A DNA stretch of 64,000 bases from Pseudopyrenochaeta lycopersici (Eukaryota > Ascomycota > Dothideomycetes > Pleosporales > Pseudopyrenochaetaceae). The stretch is taken from contig NHZP01000101.1 of NCBI GenBank assembly GCA_003313425.1, forward strand, positions 18,610-82,609, in the 5' to 3' direction. Shown here one piece after another: positions 20,092 through 31,286 of this stretch. The notes under the pieces were generated by a model. It did not search any database and was not told the origin of the DNA. It saw nothing but the letters and a program-made list of their open reading frames with translations. How positions within the stretch are numbered: the first letter of the stretch is position 1; each line of letters begins with the position of its first letter. The position numbers were made by a program, and so were the translations under genes.

Positions 20092-20098
20092 TATATAA
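20092..20098 (+). promoter_or_regulatory. TATA box of the family P gene at 20194
   Basis: TATATAA, with ACAGTTCCTCTGT hairpin following. Confidence 0.7.
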
Positions 20099-20193
20099 CC
20101 ACAACAGTTCCTCTGTTGTCACGGAGGTGGTGCACTCCCTCAACGGACAGTCAGATCGGGTAGTTTTCTGACCCGCATGGTTTTGTGTAGGCT

Positions 20194-20989
20194 ATGGAGT
20201 TGCCACGCGTAGCAGAGCGCACAGAGAACGCGCTCCTCTTGACGGCTGATAGGCTTAGTAAGGGCATGTATGGCCCTCCCTTTGTAGGGGACGCTGCAGC
20301 CATTGAGTGGCTAATGTGTAACGTTTGCTGTAAGTCACGTGTCCATTGGGTTGGTTGGGGGAACAACTAACATGGTTGTATACCTTGTGGAACAGCAAGT
20401 GTCGGTGACGTGTCATGTCAAGTCGCAGGGCGAGTACTGTTGGTGGCTCACCAAGGAGAGTGGGCAGCTCCCCCCAACGTGTGGTTCGAAGGTAGTGTGC
20501 GGATGCTCGGCTACCTTCTCTACCTCATGTTTTGGTTGTGTTTCCCCTAAAGCGCTACTCGTCTGGAAGGTCGATATTGCTGTTAGCGCTATGCAGATGC
20601 GGAGCGTTGTCGCGTTTGCGCAACTCTCCTTGATCACCTTGCGGATGTTTTGGCATCGCGTATTGCCCAGTGTTTGGGTATCGGAAGGGGCCTTGGCGGA
20701 TGCCTTTACTATTGATGGATTATTCTCCGTGTTGGATTGCGGAGGCTTTTCTGGATCATTTTCGTGTGGGTGCACTTTGCAGGCGTCTTGTCAGCCCTGT
20801 TGCAGCTTGCCCATTACGCATCAGCGGTTTACACGTTGGGACAAGTTTAGCGGAGTGTGTCCTGATGGGCCCCATGGATGGTTTTCTGGGTGCAGTGATG
20901 CTGTCGGTATGGTGCATCCGTCGAGGCTTGACTGGTTAACCTGTTTAGATGTTTGGGCGTCGCCCTTAGGGTTGTGTACGCATTGTTGA
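20194..20989 (+). CDS. Family P protein with an irregular splice acceptor
   Basis: Exon 1 is 20194-20329, ending at a good GTAAGT donor in phase 1. Exon 2 must begin near 20384 to keep the frame, but the expected AG is absent: after CTAACATGG the sequence reads TTGTATAC. The next AG would shift the frame. Either a non-standard acceptor is used, the first exon is lost and translation starts at ATG 20372, or the gene is decaying. Exon 2 is otherwise intact: CWWLTKESG, CGCTLQASCQPC (CxC-x5-CxxC), WFSGCSDAVG. It is closest to the gene at 59665 (both have QRFTRWD before the WFSG motif). Confidence 0.68.
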
Positions 20990-21335
20990 TGCGGAGGCAA
21001 AGATCTTGTATGGCACAGTATATGTGTTGTCTCATATATATTTGTGAGTATTATTGGTAGATGGTTCTATTTACGATGGAATATGTGTGGGGGACCGTTT
21101 TTACCTTAGCAGCCTTTGGTTTTTTGTGCAGTGGTGGCTGCTTGTTCATTGTTTGCAGGATTTACTTGTAAGTATCTGCAGAGAGTATTTTTTCAAAAAA
21201 AAAATTGGCTAAGTACGACACAGTGTGGCGCAAAAAAAAAGTTGTCAATTGCCCTGTGCGCGATTTAGCGCGGTTCTGGAGGTACATGGTCCTCACCCAG
21301 TAGTGGGTGGGCGGGAGGTCACTCTCCAGCCACGT

Positions 21336-21389
21336 CAACTTTCTAGTGTGGCGTTCCGCCTATATATGATTCCTTTCACTAGAAAGTTG
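21336..21389 (+). other. Origin hairpin 14
   Basis: Loop GGCGTTCCGCC, motif at 21361. Gene-free stretch 20990-21773, with the GTACGACACAGTGTGGCGC cassette on the left. Confidence 0.87.
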
Positions 21390-21623
21390 TCAAGTGGTCA
21401 CCAGCCTCGTGCTGGTTACCCTTGCCACTTTACCGTTAAGCAGGGCCTGCTATTGGAGATAGCACCGGAGGGTTAGGCTTTTTAAAGCCTAGAGGCGCTG
21501 CCCCCTGTAAGCGCTAGCCTTTTTGTCACGTGGAGGCGGGAACACATGGAGTGGGCGGTTCATCGCTTGTTATGGAATGATCTTCTCTTGGCGTAGTCCA
21601 ATTGCTGGATAGACGCTTTTCAA

Positions 21624-21630
21624 TATAAAA
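21624..21630 (+). promoter_or_regulatory. TATA box of the family P gene at 21774
   Basis: TATAAAA. The upstream block (TAAGCGCTAGCC...GGCGGGAACACATGGAGTGGGC) matches that of Rep rather than the usual leader. Confidence 0.65.
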
Positions 21631-21773
21631 GTGGTTTGCGCCACTGTGCAATCACGCAAGGAGTGCGTTAAGGTATGTCCTTTTTTTCTTCGGGAGCGAA
21701 GGGTATGGAGTTAATATGATGAAGCTTAGATAAGCGTCATACGACAGTACATGTTGTACATAGCTTAGGTGCG

Positions 21774-22519
21774 ATGGATCGCTCTACGGAGTGTTGTGGC
21801 AGCGGGAGCGTGGCATCTATTACTTCAGGTGTGCCGGTAGGGCCGCTTTCCACAGTGGATACGCTGAAGTTGTTAGAGGTGTATCTCAACGGTTTGTATC
21901 GTAGTGCGCCGGCTGGCCAGTCGCTAATGGAGTCACAGACTTTGTGGTACGGTCTGTGTCTGTGACCTGCGTAGCTCGTGCAGAGTCTGTACAGTGGTGG
22001 CTCAACAAGGAGAGCGGGCAGCTGCCCCAGCGTTGTCGGGAGACAGAATGTTCGAGTTGTGTATGGGATGAAGCTCGACAGCCTTATCCAACAGCGTATC
22101 TTGCTGTTGTTTTTGTCATTGACAGCCAACAACCGGAGGTTTGTCTTGCGGAGCTTTCTACGTATAGCGTGTGTAATCTACTTGGGCGAGTATTGCCCCA
22201 ATGGGATGTTGTGGCTTCGTCAGCGGACGCGGCGCAGCTTATGTCGTCGTTCTTGTCAAGAGGTGGATACGGGGTGTCTACAGAGTGTGACTGTAGTCCA
22301 TTAGCCGCTGTTTGTCAGGCTTGCCGAAGTAACGTAGGAAGCGGAGCGATGTGGGTGTGGCGGAATGGATTTACAGGTGTATATCCGTGTCCAGAGCGGA
22401 GGTGGTTTACTGGGGTTACAGATGCGCTCGATATCCCGAAGGTGAGAGATATTACTAAGTTCCCGTGGCTTAGTTGTTGTTTTACTACATCTACAGGGTC
22501 TGTGTATGGAGTACCATAG
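21774..22519 (+). CDS. Family P protein, two exons, Rep-type promoter
   Basis: Probable exons 21774-21891 and 21939-22519, 232 residues; the intron (47 bases, GTTTGT...CTAATGGAGTCACAG) is the shortest in the family, so the donor is tentative. Motifs: VSVTC, VQWWLNKESG, CDCSPLAAVCQAC (spacing 6 instead of 5), WFTGVTDAL. Sharing its second-half leader with Rep suggests that the two may be expressed together (inference). Function unknown. Confidence 0.75.
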
Positions 22520-22905
22520 GAGTTTAGGGTGTTCACTATGTTGTGTAGGTTTACACTATGACAGTGTCGACATGAGTATGGGCGGCATGCAATTTACTAT
22601 TGTGTTAATTTTGTACGTATGTAGAATGTCTTCCTATGTAATATCAGAGTGTAGTATTAATGATACTTATTTTAAGTGTTTGTGATGCAGAGCAGTCTGC
22701 GTATTTTACAAGTAATCGGAAAGCTCGTTTTTTTCAGCTGTTGTCTGTATGTTATGGTCGTGGTAACTATGGAATGTTTTTGTTGGATGGACGATGTTTT
22801 GAAAAATCAATCGTCGAAAATTGGCTAAGTCCATTTTGTTGTGGCTGGAGGGCCATGTTGGGTCACCTGGGGGTGTGGCGCAGATTGTGCGCACGGGGCA
22901 GAAAT

Positions 22906-22958
22906 CAACTTTTCTAGTGTGGCGCAGCCTATATATGATTCCTTTCACTAGAAAGTTG
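22906..22958 (+). other. Origin hairpin 15
   Basis: Loop GGCGCAGCC, motif at 22930. Gene-free stretch 22520-23378. Confidence 0.87.
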
Positions 22959-23238
22959 TCAAGTGGTCGAGAGCCTTGCGCTCGGGACCACGACGGCTTT
23001 ACATCTAAGCAGGGCCCGCGAGTGGAACGAGTAGCGGAGGGTTAGGCTTTTTAAAGACTAGGGGTGCTGCCCCCTGTAAGCAAAGCAGAGCACGGACGTG
23101 GCGTGTCAGATGACGCTGCTTTGCCCACTCTTTTTCGGAATTTTATTCTGATTGGTCTATGAATGTAGACAACATGGAATGGGCTTGTCCTTACTCACTA
23201 GGGACTAGGTGGTCTTGGCAAGACAGTATGGGCATGCC

Positions 23239-23246
23239 TATATATC
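23239..23246 (+). promoter_or_regulatory. TATA-like box of the gene at 23379
   Basis: TATATATC followed by a GGGGAAGGCCCTCCCTC hairpin. Confidence 0.5.
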
Positions 23247-23378
23247 AGAGGGGAAGGCCCTCCCTCTCATGGATATGGTTTTTTAGGACGTTTTCTTAAG
23301 GTGGACGCCGTTAGAGGTACTCTAGCTTCAGCGAGGATCGTTGATTGTTTGCTTTGCCTTCTCCATAGGAAGGGCACT

Positions 23379-24145
23379 ATGGCGGGTCCCATTGCTGCTA
23401 CGTCTCACAAGGTGAGGTACGGGTACGCACAGTACGGAGTATTTGATATTCCAGGTGAGGCTGGATTTCGAGGGCTTGCTGAAAAGCATATAAATGGGAA
23501 TTGTTACCAATGGTTTGGGTCATGTGACACTATGGATCGTGGTGAGCGATGCTTGCTGGTAAGGTTTGCGGAAGCGCTTTCCCAGGATGATGCCGCGCAG
23601 GTGATGGGCCTTGGACTTCCTGCAGACTATGTGTGGTTAATGGAGTTTCCACCTAGAATTCTGTTCCCTGCCGAATGGGTTCTTCAGCGGCAGGCGAGAG
23701 TCGTTCGAGGATCTCTGAACAGGGCGGATGCTATGTTTGGCGCACCGTTTACTCTACAGGCTAAGCCGAGTTTTGATATAGAAACGGTTATCGAGTACGA
23801 AGAGTATGATTATAATACTATTGTATTGTGCATGGCTATGCTAATGTTGTTGTCTATAGGAATGGGAGTATCCGTACTGTAGTTCGGCAGGTTACAGTAA
23901 ATTGTTCTGCTGTGATGTGGAGCAAGTTGGCGAAGTTCCATCTACACGCTATTAAGTTAGAGGATGGACATTACGTGTTATTTTTTGTAGGAGATGAAGG
24001 GCGGGAGCTATTGAAAGTTTTTTGGAAGTTGTGGGATGATGTGTGTGCATCACCGTTACTTTTAGGTAAGGTGTGTTATCCGTCTTTGCCCTTGGACGTG
24101 GGTTTGCGTGGAGTGGAACGTAAGTTTGTTAGTTTACAACTCTAG
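23379..24145 (+). CDS. Unknown protein, two exons, possible distant family P tail
   Basis: Exons 23379-23803 and 23860-24145 (56-base intron GTATGA...CTAATG...CTATAG) join in frame to 236 residues. The first 140 residues are not recognised (YGYAQYGVFDIPGEAGF, DYVWLMEFPPRILFP). Exon 2 starts VVRQVTVNC, which resembles the VEQxVSVTC opening of family P exon 2, but TKESG, the Cys cluster and WFxG are missing. Without splicing the first frame ends in a hydrophobic run (MLMLLSIGMGVSVL), so an alternative membrane-ended form is conceivable. Confidence 0.6.
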
Positions 24146-24490
24146 GTATGATGTATGCATGTTGGATTACTATGTTATGGAATTCTTTTATGAACACTTT
24201 TTTTTTAATAGAGTAGGTTATACGCTAGCCCTTACAGAGTTCTGTATTGTTTATTAGAACGTCTCTTTGCTGCTGTAGAATTTTTGTATTCTTGCACTTT
24301 GTCGTTAGAGTGCGGAGCGACTGCCATTGTATACTGAGATATTTCTTAGAGCATAAAGAATTTGTGGTGCGGATGCTGGTTAGTAAGGGTGTGGATGCCC
24401 TTCGCTCAGGAAAAAAAAATGCGTAAGTCCATTTTCCCTGTGGCTGGAGGTCACGTGTGGGGGATGAAAAAAAAATTTTCAGCCACGACT

Positions 24491-24544
24491 CAACTTTCTA
24501 GTGTGGCGTTCCGCCTATATATGATTCCTTTCACTAGAAAGTTG
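24491..24544 (+). other. Origin hairpin 16
   Basis: Loop GGCGTTCCGCC, motif at 24516. Gene-free stretch from 24146; A/T-rich 3' sequence on the left, folded leader on the right. Confidence 0.87.
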
Positions 24545-24820
24545 TCAAGTGGTCGAGGAGCCCCGTGCTCCTTGACCCCTGACACTTTACATGTAAGCAG
24601 GGCCAACGACTGGAAGGAGTAGCGAAGCGGTAGACTCTTTAGAGTGTAGGGCCTCTGCCCCCTGTAAGCAAAGCAGAGCACGGACTGTGCGGGTCAGATG
24701 ACGCTTCTTTGCCCACTCTTTTTCAGAACGTCAGTCTGATTGGTCTATGGCGATAGACACGGGGAGTGAGCAGCCCTCTGCTAACTAGGGACTAGTGTGT
24801 CTTGGCGAAGACAGGATGGT

Positions 24821-24827
24821 TATAAGA
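24821..24827 (+). promoter_or_regulatory. TATA box of the unresolved module at 24.5-26.1 kb
   Basis: TATAAGA in the standard position relative to CTAGGGACTAG. Confidence 0.55.
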
Positions 24828-24872
24828 GATCTGCCTCCGCCCACGGATGGTATGATCATTTTTGTTTTGGAG

Positions 24873-25479
24873 TAGCTGCTCCTTTCGTGGAACGTCTTGT
24901 CGTACGCCTCAGCGTTGAAGAGGAACGTAACAGTACTGTTTTGTGGGTAGATGCCCATTGATAAACCGGTGGTTTTCCCAGGGAGGGGTTGAGGTATCTT
25001 GCTGAAGGCGGTGCCTCCCAACGTTGTTCACGTAAGTGGTCTTCTATTCGTAGCACTGGGCGGAAGACATAGGGTCGTGTAGCGGGATCGCGGATGCGTT
25101 GTACGCACTTGTGTTAAGGGTCTTTGTTGTAGAAGACATCTGCAGAGACGTAGGCGATGGACGGAGGGTTGGTGCCTGTGCTAGCTGTGGCAGCATTGGT
25201 CATTTCGATTTTGGCCATGGCCCTAGCCCTTTGGCCCTGCGTAGGACGTCTCTTCGTTCGCGCTGTGGTCCGGTAGGCCGTGTGGTGCATAGCGGAGGTA
25301 CTTATTATGCGGTGCTGGAGGCAACTGTGGAGACATGTTTACGTGCGGGAGCTGCCTCGTGCACACCCCGTGCATGCAGCGTGGTGGGCGTAGGCCATCG
25401 TAGGAGGCGTTATAGGATAAGTTGCTATACCGTTAGGCGATGTCGCGGAGCCGTACCCCGGTGGTCTCTCCCTGTGTAG
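24873..25479 (+). CDS. Unresolved gene; frame fragments with a Cys/Arg-rich 3' exon
   Basis: No single frame with an ATG covers this module. One fragment (about 24880-24970) encodes FVERLVVRLSVEEERNSTVL, reminiscent of family P exon 2 openings (FVERGVSL). A longer frame, open to 25479, encodes ACASCGSIGHFDFGHG, GGTYYAVLEATVETC and an Arg-rich tail (GHRRRRYR). A GTAAGT at 25032 and a TTGTTGTAG acceptor ending at 25132 could link exons, but the first coding exon is not found. It may be a multi-intron gene or a degraded one. Confidence 0.35.
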
Positions 25480-26083
25480 CTTGTCGGTCGCTGATGCGGT
25501 AGACGAGGGTGTCTCTCTATCTGTACAATCTATGATTTGCGTACCTTTCACCTACAGTAGTGTGTTTGCAGGGCAAGAAAAACAATAATTGTTTCTGCGC
25601 GTAGTGTGGTTTGTTTACCCTTCTACTGCGTTTTGTTGTAGACTTCCCTATGTTTAGATGGTGGATGCTAATAAAGAGAATGGTAGTAAAGCTAGTAAGC
25701 GTGGTGTAGTGTACTACGTTTTGTTAAGATGTTCTGTGGAACTAAGAGGATCGTATTTTGTGGTGTAACCAAGAAGGATTTTTTTTTATAGGTATTTTAT
25801 GTCTTTTATTTTCCTTTAAGATAAAGTCATAGTATATGGTGTTACTCTATAGTAACTATATCGTATAGATTTTTGAAGGTTAGCCAGTATAACGAGAAGT
25901 TATTATTGCGGAGCTCAGTCAGTAAGGGTGTGGGCGCCCTGGGATGGAACATTGAACATCATTTTTCAGAAAAAAAAAATTGGCTAAGTCGATTTTGTGT
26001 GTGGCTGACAGTCACGCAGGGTCACGTTAGCTGTGGCGCGGGGAGCGCAGACATGGGTTGTGATGGGCACGGGCCCATTCTGT

Positions 26084-26125
26084 CAACTTTCTTGTGTATA
26101 TATGATTCCTTTCACTAGAAAGTTG
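26084..26125 (+). other. Origin hairpin 17
   Basis: Short-loop type, CAACTTTCTTGTG arm, motif at 26097. Gene-free stretch 25480-26513. Confidence 0.86.
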
Positions 26126-26419
26126 TCAAGTGGTCACCAGCCTTGCGCTGGTTACCCTTGCCACTTTACATCTAAGCAGAGCCCATGAGTGGAACGAATA
26201 CCGAAGGGTTAGACTCCTTGGAGACTAGGGGCGCTGCACCCTGTAAGCCCACAGGAGCACGGACGGTGCGGATCAGATGATCACAGTGGGCACGTGGGAG
26301 GCACTCTTGGCCCCACTACCCTTTCAATCAGTACGCTGATTGGTTTATGGATATAATTACATGGAATAGGCACTCCGTTGCTCCCTAGGGACTAGGTGCT
26401 CTTGGTGAGAGGAGGTGGA

Positions 26420-26425
26420 TATAAC
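26420..26425 (+). promoter_or_regulatory. TATA-like box of the family P gene at 26514
   Basis: TATAAC, weaker than usual, followed by ACAGAGGACCTGT. Confidence 0.5.
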
Positions 26426-26513
26426 ATGAACAGAGGACCTGTTTTTACGGAGTGTTTTTTAAAACTTTATTGCGACTTCATCGCAAGCCGGGCAGGAGGC
26501 TCCCGTAGTGGCT

Positions 26514-27248
26514 ATGGGTGACGGTCATGTAGTGTCACTGGACACGCTTGTGTCGGGTCAGAGGGGCTCCCCCTTCCCTGGGACAGCTGTAAACATTGAA
26601 CAGGTGCGGAGGCAAGTGCCAGGTAGGTGAACCTTCCAGTGCTTGTTGGGCATCTCCCCAACTAACATGATCACAGAGTTTGTGGAGCAAGCTGTGTCCC
26701 TTACGTTCTGTATAGAATTGTCGGGAAGACAGTCTTGGTGGCTCACCAAGGAGAGTGGGCAACCACCGCAGAAGTGTGTATTGCTACGACATACGAAGTA
26801 TGTAGTGTTCAGCGAAGAATTTCGCGCCGATAGGGGAACTCGACAGGCGTTTCTTGTCGTGAAGGTGGAGACAGTGGATCAGAACGAGAGGGAAACGATG
26901 GTTGCATTTGCGGAGCTCTCGGTAGAGGCGCTGGATGTGCTGGTGGAGCGCATTCTACCTATTCTTATACTGCCGGATGGGCAGGCTGCGGAGGCTTCTG
27001 TTGTCGAAGAAATGTTCCGTCGAATGCGCTTCGGGCACTATAGTACGCGGGTCGACTGCGTGTGTAGCTTGTACACACAGTGTGAGCCTTGCGCATGGGT
27101 AAGCCATGAGTCACCAAGGTTTGTTCTGGTAGACCGATTTTCGGGTGTATGGCCGTTTGGAAAGCGAGACTGGTTTACTGGGGTCAGTGATGCGGTAGGC
27201 ATGATACAGCCTGACGGCGTTGAGTGGCTCTCTTGCCGTTTTGAGTAG
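26514..27248 (+). CDS. Family P protein, two exons
   Basis: Exons 26514-26622 and 26677-27248, 226 residues. The intron of 54 bases runs GTAGGT...CTAACATGATCACAG. Exon 1 is of the short type (LDTLVSGQRG, NIEQVRRQVP). Exon 2: GRQSWWLTKESG, FAELSVEALDVLVERILP, CVCSLYTQCEPC (CxC-x5-CxxC), WFTGVSDAVG. The 3' untranslated region is nearly the same as that of the gene at 53325 (TTTTTATAATAC...AGTATCATAAAGCTC). Function unknown. Confidence 0.82.
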
Positions 27249-27651
27249 GATGTAGCAGGAATGTTAGGTAAGATACAGAGTATGCTAAGGTAAAGACAGA
27301 GTACATACTGACTTTGTGCTTTTTATAATACCTTAGTATCATAAAGCTCTTTGGTATGGTATAACCTATTTGTGTAGCATTATGGGTACGTTTGTTTATT
27401 TTAGATATATCTAATTTTTTGTTATCGAATAGGAGGCTAATATTGTAATGGCAGTGCCTTGTTAAGCACTAAGAAATTGTGGTGCGCAGCTTGGTCAGTA
27501 AGGGTGTGGACGCCCTGGGATGGAACATCAAATCTCTCAAGAAATTTTGACTAAGTCCACAGGAATTGTGGCTGGAGGCGATGCCAGGTCACATGGAGCT
27601 GTGGCGCGTTCTGCGCACAGACGGGTCGAGTTGGGGCACGGGCCCCTCCGA

Positions 27652-27694
27652 CAACTTTCGAGTGCTATATATGATTCCTTTCACTAGAAAGTTG
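27652..27694 (+). other. Origin hairpin 18
   Basis: Short-loop type, CGAG arm, motif at 27666. Gene-free stretch 27249-28056. Confidence 0.86.
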
Positions 27695-27976
27695 TCAAGT
27701 GGTCACCAGCCTCGTGCTGGTTACCCTTGCCACTTTACCTGTAAGCAGAGCCTACGACTGGAGGGAGTACCGAAGGGTTAAACTAGAATTAGTTTAGAGG
27801 CGCTGCCCCCTGTAAGCAACACGCAGCACGGACCGTGTGAGTCAGGTGACGCTGGGTTGCCACATTTTATTTCAATCAATCATTTGATTGGTCTATGGAC
27901 ATAGATTCATGGAAGGGGCACACTCGTGCCAACTAGGGACTAGTGTGTCTTGGCAAAGACAGCATAGACATTAACA

Positions 27977-27982
27977 TATAAA
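27977..27982 (+). promoter_or_regulatory. TATA box of the gene at 28057
   Basis: TATAAA, about 80 bases before the ATG. Confidence 0.6.
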
Positions 27983-28056
27983 CAGCATTTCTGCACGGAG
28001 TGTGAATGTTCAGTCTCTATGAACATTTTTTTATTCTTCTCTTTTAGTAGGTGATG

Positions 28057-28638
28057 ATGGAATCATTAGCAAGGTGTCGCTGCTTTAAAGTGCAGCTGGT
28101 CTGTGGTAGCAGCATCATGAAGTCATCCTGGGTGCAGCGATTGACGATGGAGTTGCAGGCGGAGTTGGCGACGTCCTGTGCAGATGGTACTCTGCTTTTT
28201 GGTTGTTTGCAGGAAGTGTATCCCACTTCATGTCTTTTCACAGTGTGGATCGTGGCGGGTAGCCCTATAAACATGGATATCGTCCTAGATTGGCTCGGAG
28301 ATGTGGAACTTCTATGCTTTGATGTAATCGATGTGGATACACCTAGCACCCAAGAGAGCGATGGGTGTTTTTTGTCGCGGACGTGTCCTCTGCTGGAGGC
28401 TGTATGTGATTTAGGGCGGTTTCCAACGCTGGCGGACGTAGAGGGAACCTCTCATGACGTTGTTGATGAAAGTCTTGTACGGAGTAGCCAGCGCTTCTGT
28501 GATGGTCGTGGAGATCGACTTGGAGGAAGCTTTGTATGCACTGCTGGTGCTGTTCAGGGCCTGCGCAGGTTGCGTGCAGGAAAAAACAAAAAAATATCTG
28601 TACGTCCTCGCCATGTAAGAGTTGGCGGTGGCGCGTAG
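28057..28638 (+). CDS. Unknown 193-residue protein, possible splicing at its end
   Basis: Frame from ATG 28057 (a second ATG lies at 28054). Not recognised. The first two thirds look protein-like (FKVQLVCGSSIM, CLFTVWIVAGSPINMDIVLD, LGDVELLCFDVIDVD). Near the end, another frame (about 28484-28620) encodes SASVMVVEIDLEEALYALL, which resembles the family P helix FAELSVEALDVLV better than the annotated frame, so an unseen intron may join them and the last 45 residues here are doubtful. Confidence 0.5.
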   Translation: MESLARCRCFKVQLVCGSSIMKSSWVQRLTMELQAELATSCADGTLLFGCLQEVYPTSCLFTVWIVAGSPINMDIVLDWLGDVELLCFDVIDVDTPSTQESDGCFLSRTCPLLEAVCDLGRFPTLADVEGTSHDVVDESLVRSSQRFCDGRGDRLGGSFVCTAGAVQGLRRLRAGKNKKISVRPRHVRVGGGA

Positions 28639-29224
28639 CGTTGTTTTCCAGAGATGTTGATGGTGTAACGTAGAGGCTAGGGAGCTGTCTCTGTCATTCA
28701 ATTGTTGTAGAGTTTGCGAAACTCAATTATCGTAATGTTCTCTTACCTTTGGTCTTGTTTAGTTGTAAGGTAAGTGCATTATTGGTAAATTAGGTTAGTA
28801 GTGTGTACGCGTACTATGGAGTGTCTTGGTAATCATAGATGGGTAGATATGTTATCTGATTTTACGTAGGTACGTCGAGGATGCGGAGTGTAGATATACA
28901 AGGGGAGTTGTAGTATGGAGATTATTGGAAAATAATAGGAAGGTATGTTATTTCATACTTGTTTTATTTTGTAAAACAAAAGTAGTATATTTATATATAT
29001 ATTAATTATGTTATATAGGGTTTACGTCGTTGTGGGGACAATGAAGAATTTGGATTACCGGAGGTCAGTCGGTAAGGGTGTGGGAGCCCTTCAGATGGAA
29101 CATCGAACCTTCAAAAAAAATGGCTAAGTCCATTTTCCCTGTGGCTGACAGTCACGCAGGGTCACGTTAGCTGTGGCGCGGGGAGCGCAGACATGGGTCA
29201 TGTTGGGGCACGGGCCCCCTCCGA

Positions 29225-29267
29225 CAACTTTCGAGTGCTATATATGATTCCTTTCACTAGAAAGTTG
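29225..29267 (+). other. Origin hairpin 19
   Basis: Short-loop type, CGAG arm, motif at 29239. Gene-free stretch 28639-29620, mostly A/T-rich before 29040. Confidence 0.86.
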
Positions 29268-29545
29268 TCAAGTGGTCACCAGCCTCGTGCTGGAGACCCT
29301 GGACACTTTACACGTATGCGTTGCCAACGAGTGGAACGAGTAGCGAAGCGGTAGACTACTTGTAGTTTAATGGCAAAAGCCCCGGTAAGCAACGCGAAGC
29401 ACGGACCGTGTGAGTCAGATGACGCTGCTTTGCCTCATTTCTTTCAATCAATCATTTGATTGGTCTATGAACGTAGACATAGGGACGGGGCACTCCGGTG
29501 CTCCCTAGGGACTAGCATCTCTTGGCATTGCATAAGACAGAGATG

Positions 29546-29552
29546 TATATAA
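29546..29552 (+). promoter_or_regulatory. TATA box of the family P gene at 29621
   Basis: TATATAA followed by ACAGGGGAGCTGT. Confidence 0.7.
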
Positions 29553-29620
29553 CAAGAACAGGGGAGCTGTGTTCACGGAGTGTTGCATTTACTTAAGGGA
29601 CGCTTTTCGTCTACTTTGCG

Positions 29621-30411
29621 ATGGAGTCGCCACAGGGAGTGCAGGCCGTTGCGGGGTCCGCCAGCACAGCCATGTTCCCATCTATCGTAGATGGGTTGCA
29701 GGAAGGATCTTCTTGCGCGGTGTCTGTAGGGACAGAGGCAGAGCGGCAAGGCGTGAGAGATCACGTGCCCCGTAAGTTATGTCTTTTCTTCGTTGGAGAT
29801 GTCAGTTGTGGAGCCCATCTGACATGAGTACAGTGTTTATGGAACGTGGTATTTCTCTCACATTCTGTGAGGATGTGTCGGGCAGACAAACATGTTGGAT
29901 TACTAAGGAGAGCGGACGCCTTCCTACCGAGTGTGTGGAGGAACAGCATACGGAGTGTTTAAACTACCACAAGGAACGTTGTGTACAGGGGGCAACCCGG
30001 CAGGCGCTTCTTGTCCTCAAAGTGGAGGCGCTCGATCAGGATGGGGTGGTGCGGAGCCATGTTACTTTTGCTCAGCTGTCTTCGCTGGCACTGGAGGTGG
30101 TTGTGCAGCGCATTTTACCTCTTCTCGTATTGCCCTCCGGCGAGACGGCGGATATCTCTGTTGTTACTACAGTGTTCAAGTCGTTTGATCGTGGGTACTA
30201 TAGTACGCGGGTGGACTGCGTGTGTACTGGTAACAGTAGGTGTGAGCCTTGCGCGTCGGTACGTTACCAGTCACGAAGGTTCGTTTGGGTAGACCGATTC
30301 CATCGTTTATGGTGGCCGGCAAGGATAAGTTGGTTTGCTGGACTCAGCGATGCCGTAGGAAAAGTACAACCCGACGGCGTTGAGTGGCTCTCCTGTCGTG
30401 GATGGTCGTAA
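29621..30411 (+). CDS. Family P protein, two exons
   Basis: Exons 29621-29771 and 29834-30411, 242 residues. The 62-base intron begins with a consensus GTAAGT and ends CTGACATGAGTACAG. Exon 1: MESPQG, FPSIVDGLQEGSS, VRDHVP. Exon 2: GRQTCWITKESG, CVCTGNSRCEPC (CxC-x5-CxxC), WFAGLSDAVG, ending WLSCRGWS, the same ending as the gene at 53325. Function unknown. Confidence 0.84.
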
Positions 30412-30778
30412 CCACGATGTAGTCTGTCAGTGTTATATCTTGGTAAGAGAAGGGTGGACGTTGGATCTATGTGTATAGGTATACATTTTTTAATAATGAG
30501 TACACGTTGTATAGTATGAATTTTTTATTTCTCTTGAATACAAAGTTACTATATATTGTAATATATACTAACCTTATTATGTAGGGGTTGTACGGTAGTA
30601 GGAACAACAAATCAGAATTTGTGGTGCGCAGCTTCGTCAGTAAGGGTGTGGGAGCCCTTAGGATGGAACACCATCTCTCAGAAAAAAATAAAAAATTGGC
30701 TAAGTCCAATTTTGTTGTGGCTGGAGGCGATCCCAGGTCACATGGAGGTGTGGCGCGAAGAGGGCACGGGCCCATCCT

Positions 30779-30832
30779 CAACTTTCTAGTGTGGCGTTCT
30801 GCCTATATATGATTCCTTTCACTAGAAAGTTG
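30779..30832 (+). other. Origin hairpin 20
   Basis: Perfect stem, motif at 30804. Gene-free stretch 30412-31286. In the leader to the right the second junction is closed by GCCCACAG...CAGTGGGC, a fully compensated variant. Confidence 0.87.
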
Positions 30833-31286
30833 TCAAGTGGTCGGCAGCCTCGTGCTGCCTGACCCTGGACACTTTACCCTAAGCTTTGCCAACGAGTGGA
30901 GCGAGTACCGAAGGGTTAGACTACTTGTAGTTTAGAGGTAAAGACCCTTGTAAGCCCACAGGAGCACGGACTGTGCAGATCAGATGATCACAGTGGGCAC
31001 GTGGGAGGCACTCTTGGCCCCACACTCTATCAGATTCTTTAGTCTGATTGGTCTATCTCCATAGACAGCATGGAATGGGCATACCTATGCTCACTAGGGA
31101 CTAGGTGCTCTTGGCAAGAGAGGTAGTGGACTACTGAGTGTGGGCTACAGTATTTGTGGCCGCACGGACGTATATGTACAGCTGGTGTGCTGTTAAAAAG
31201 GGCGGAGCCGGCTTGCATAGTTGTGCTTTCTTCTGCAGTCAATGCTGAAGCGGTTGCCTTCTCGCAACATTAATACAGTGTATGCG

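Noticed and set aside
24785..25021. Minus-strand frame with a protein-like composition (GGTAFSKIPQPLPGKTTG)
   Set aside because: It overlaps the TATA box and leader of its module in the wrong direction and has no start signals; kept only as a remote alternative.
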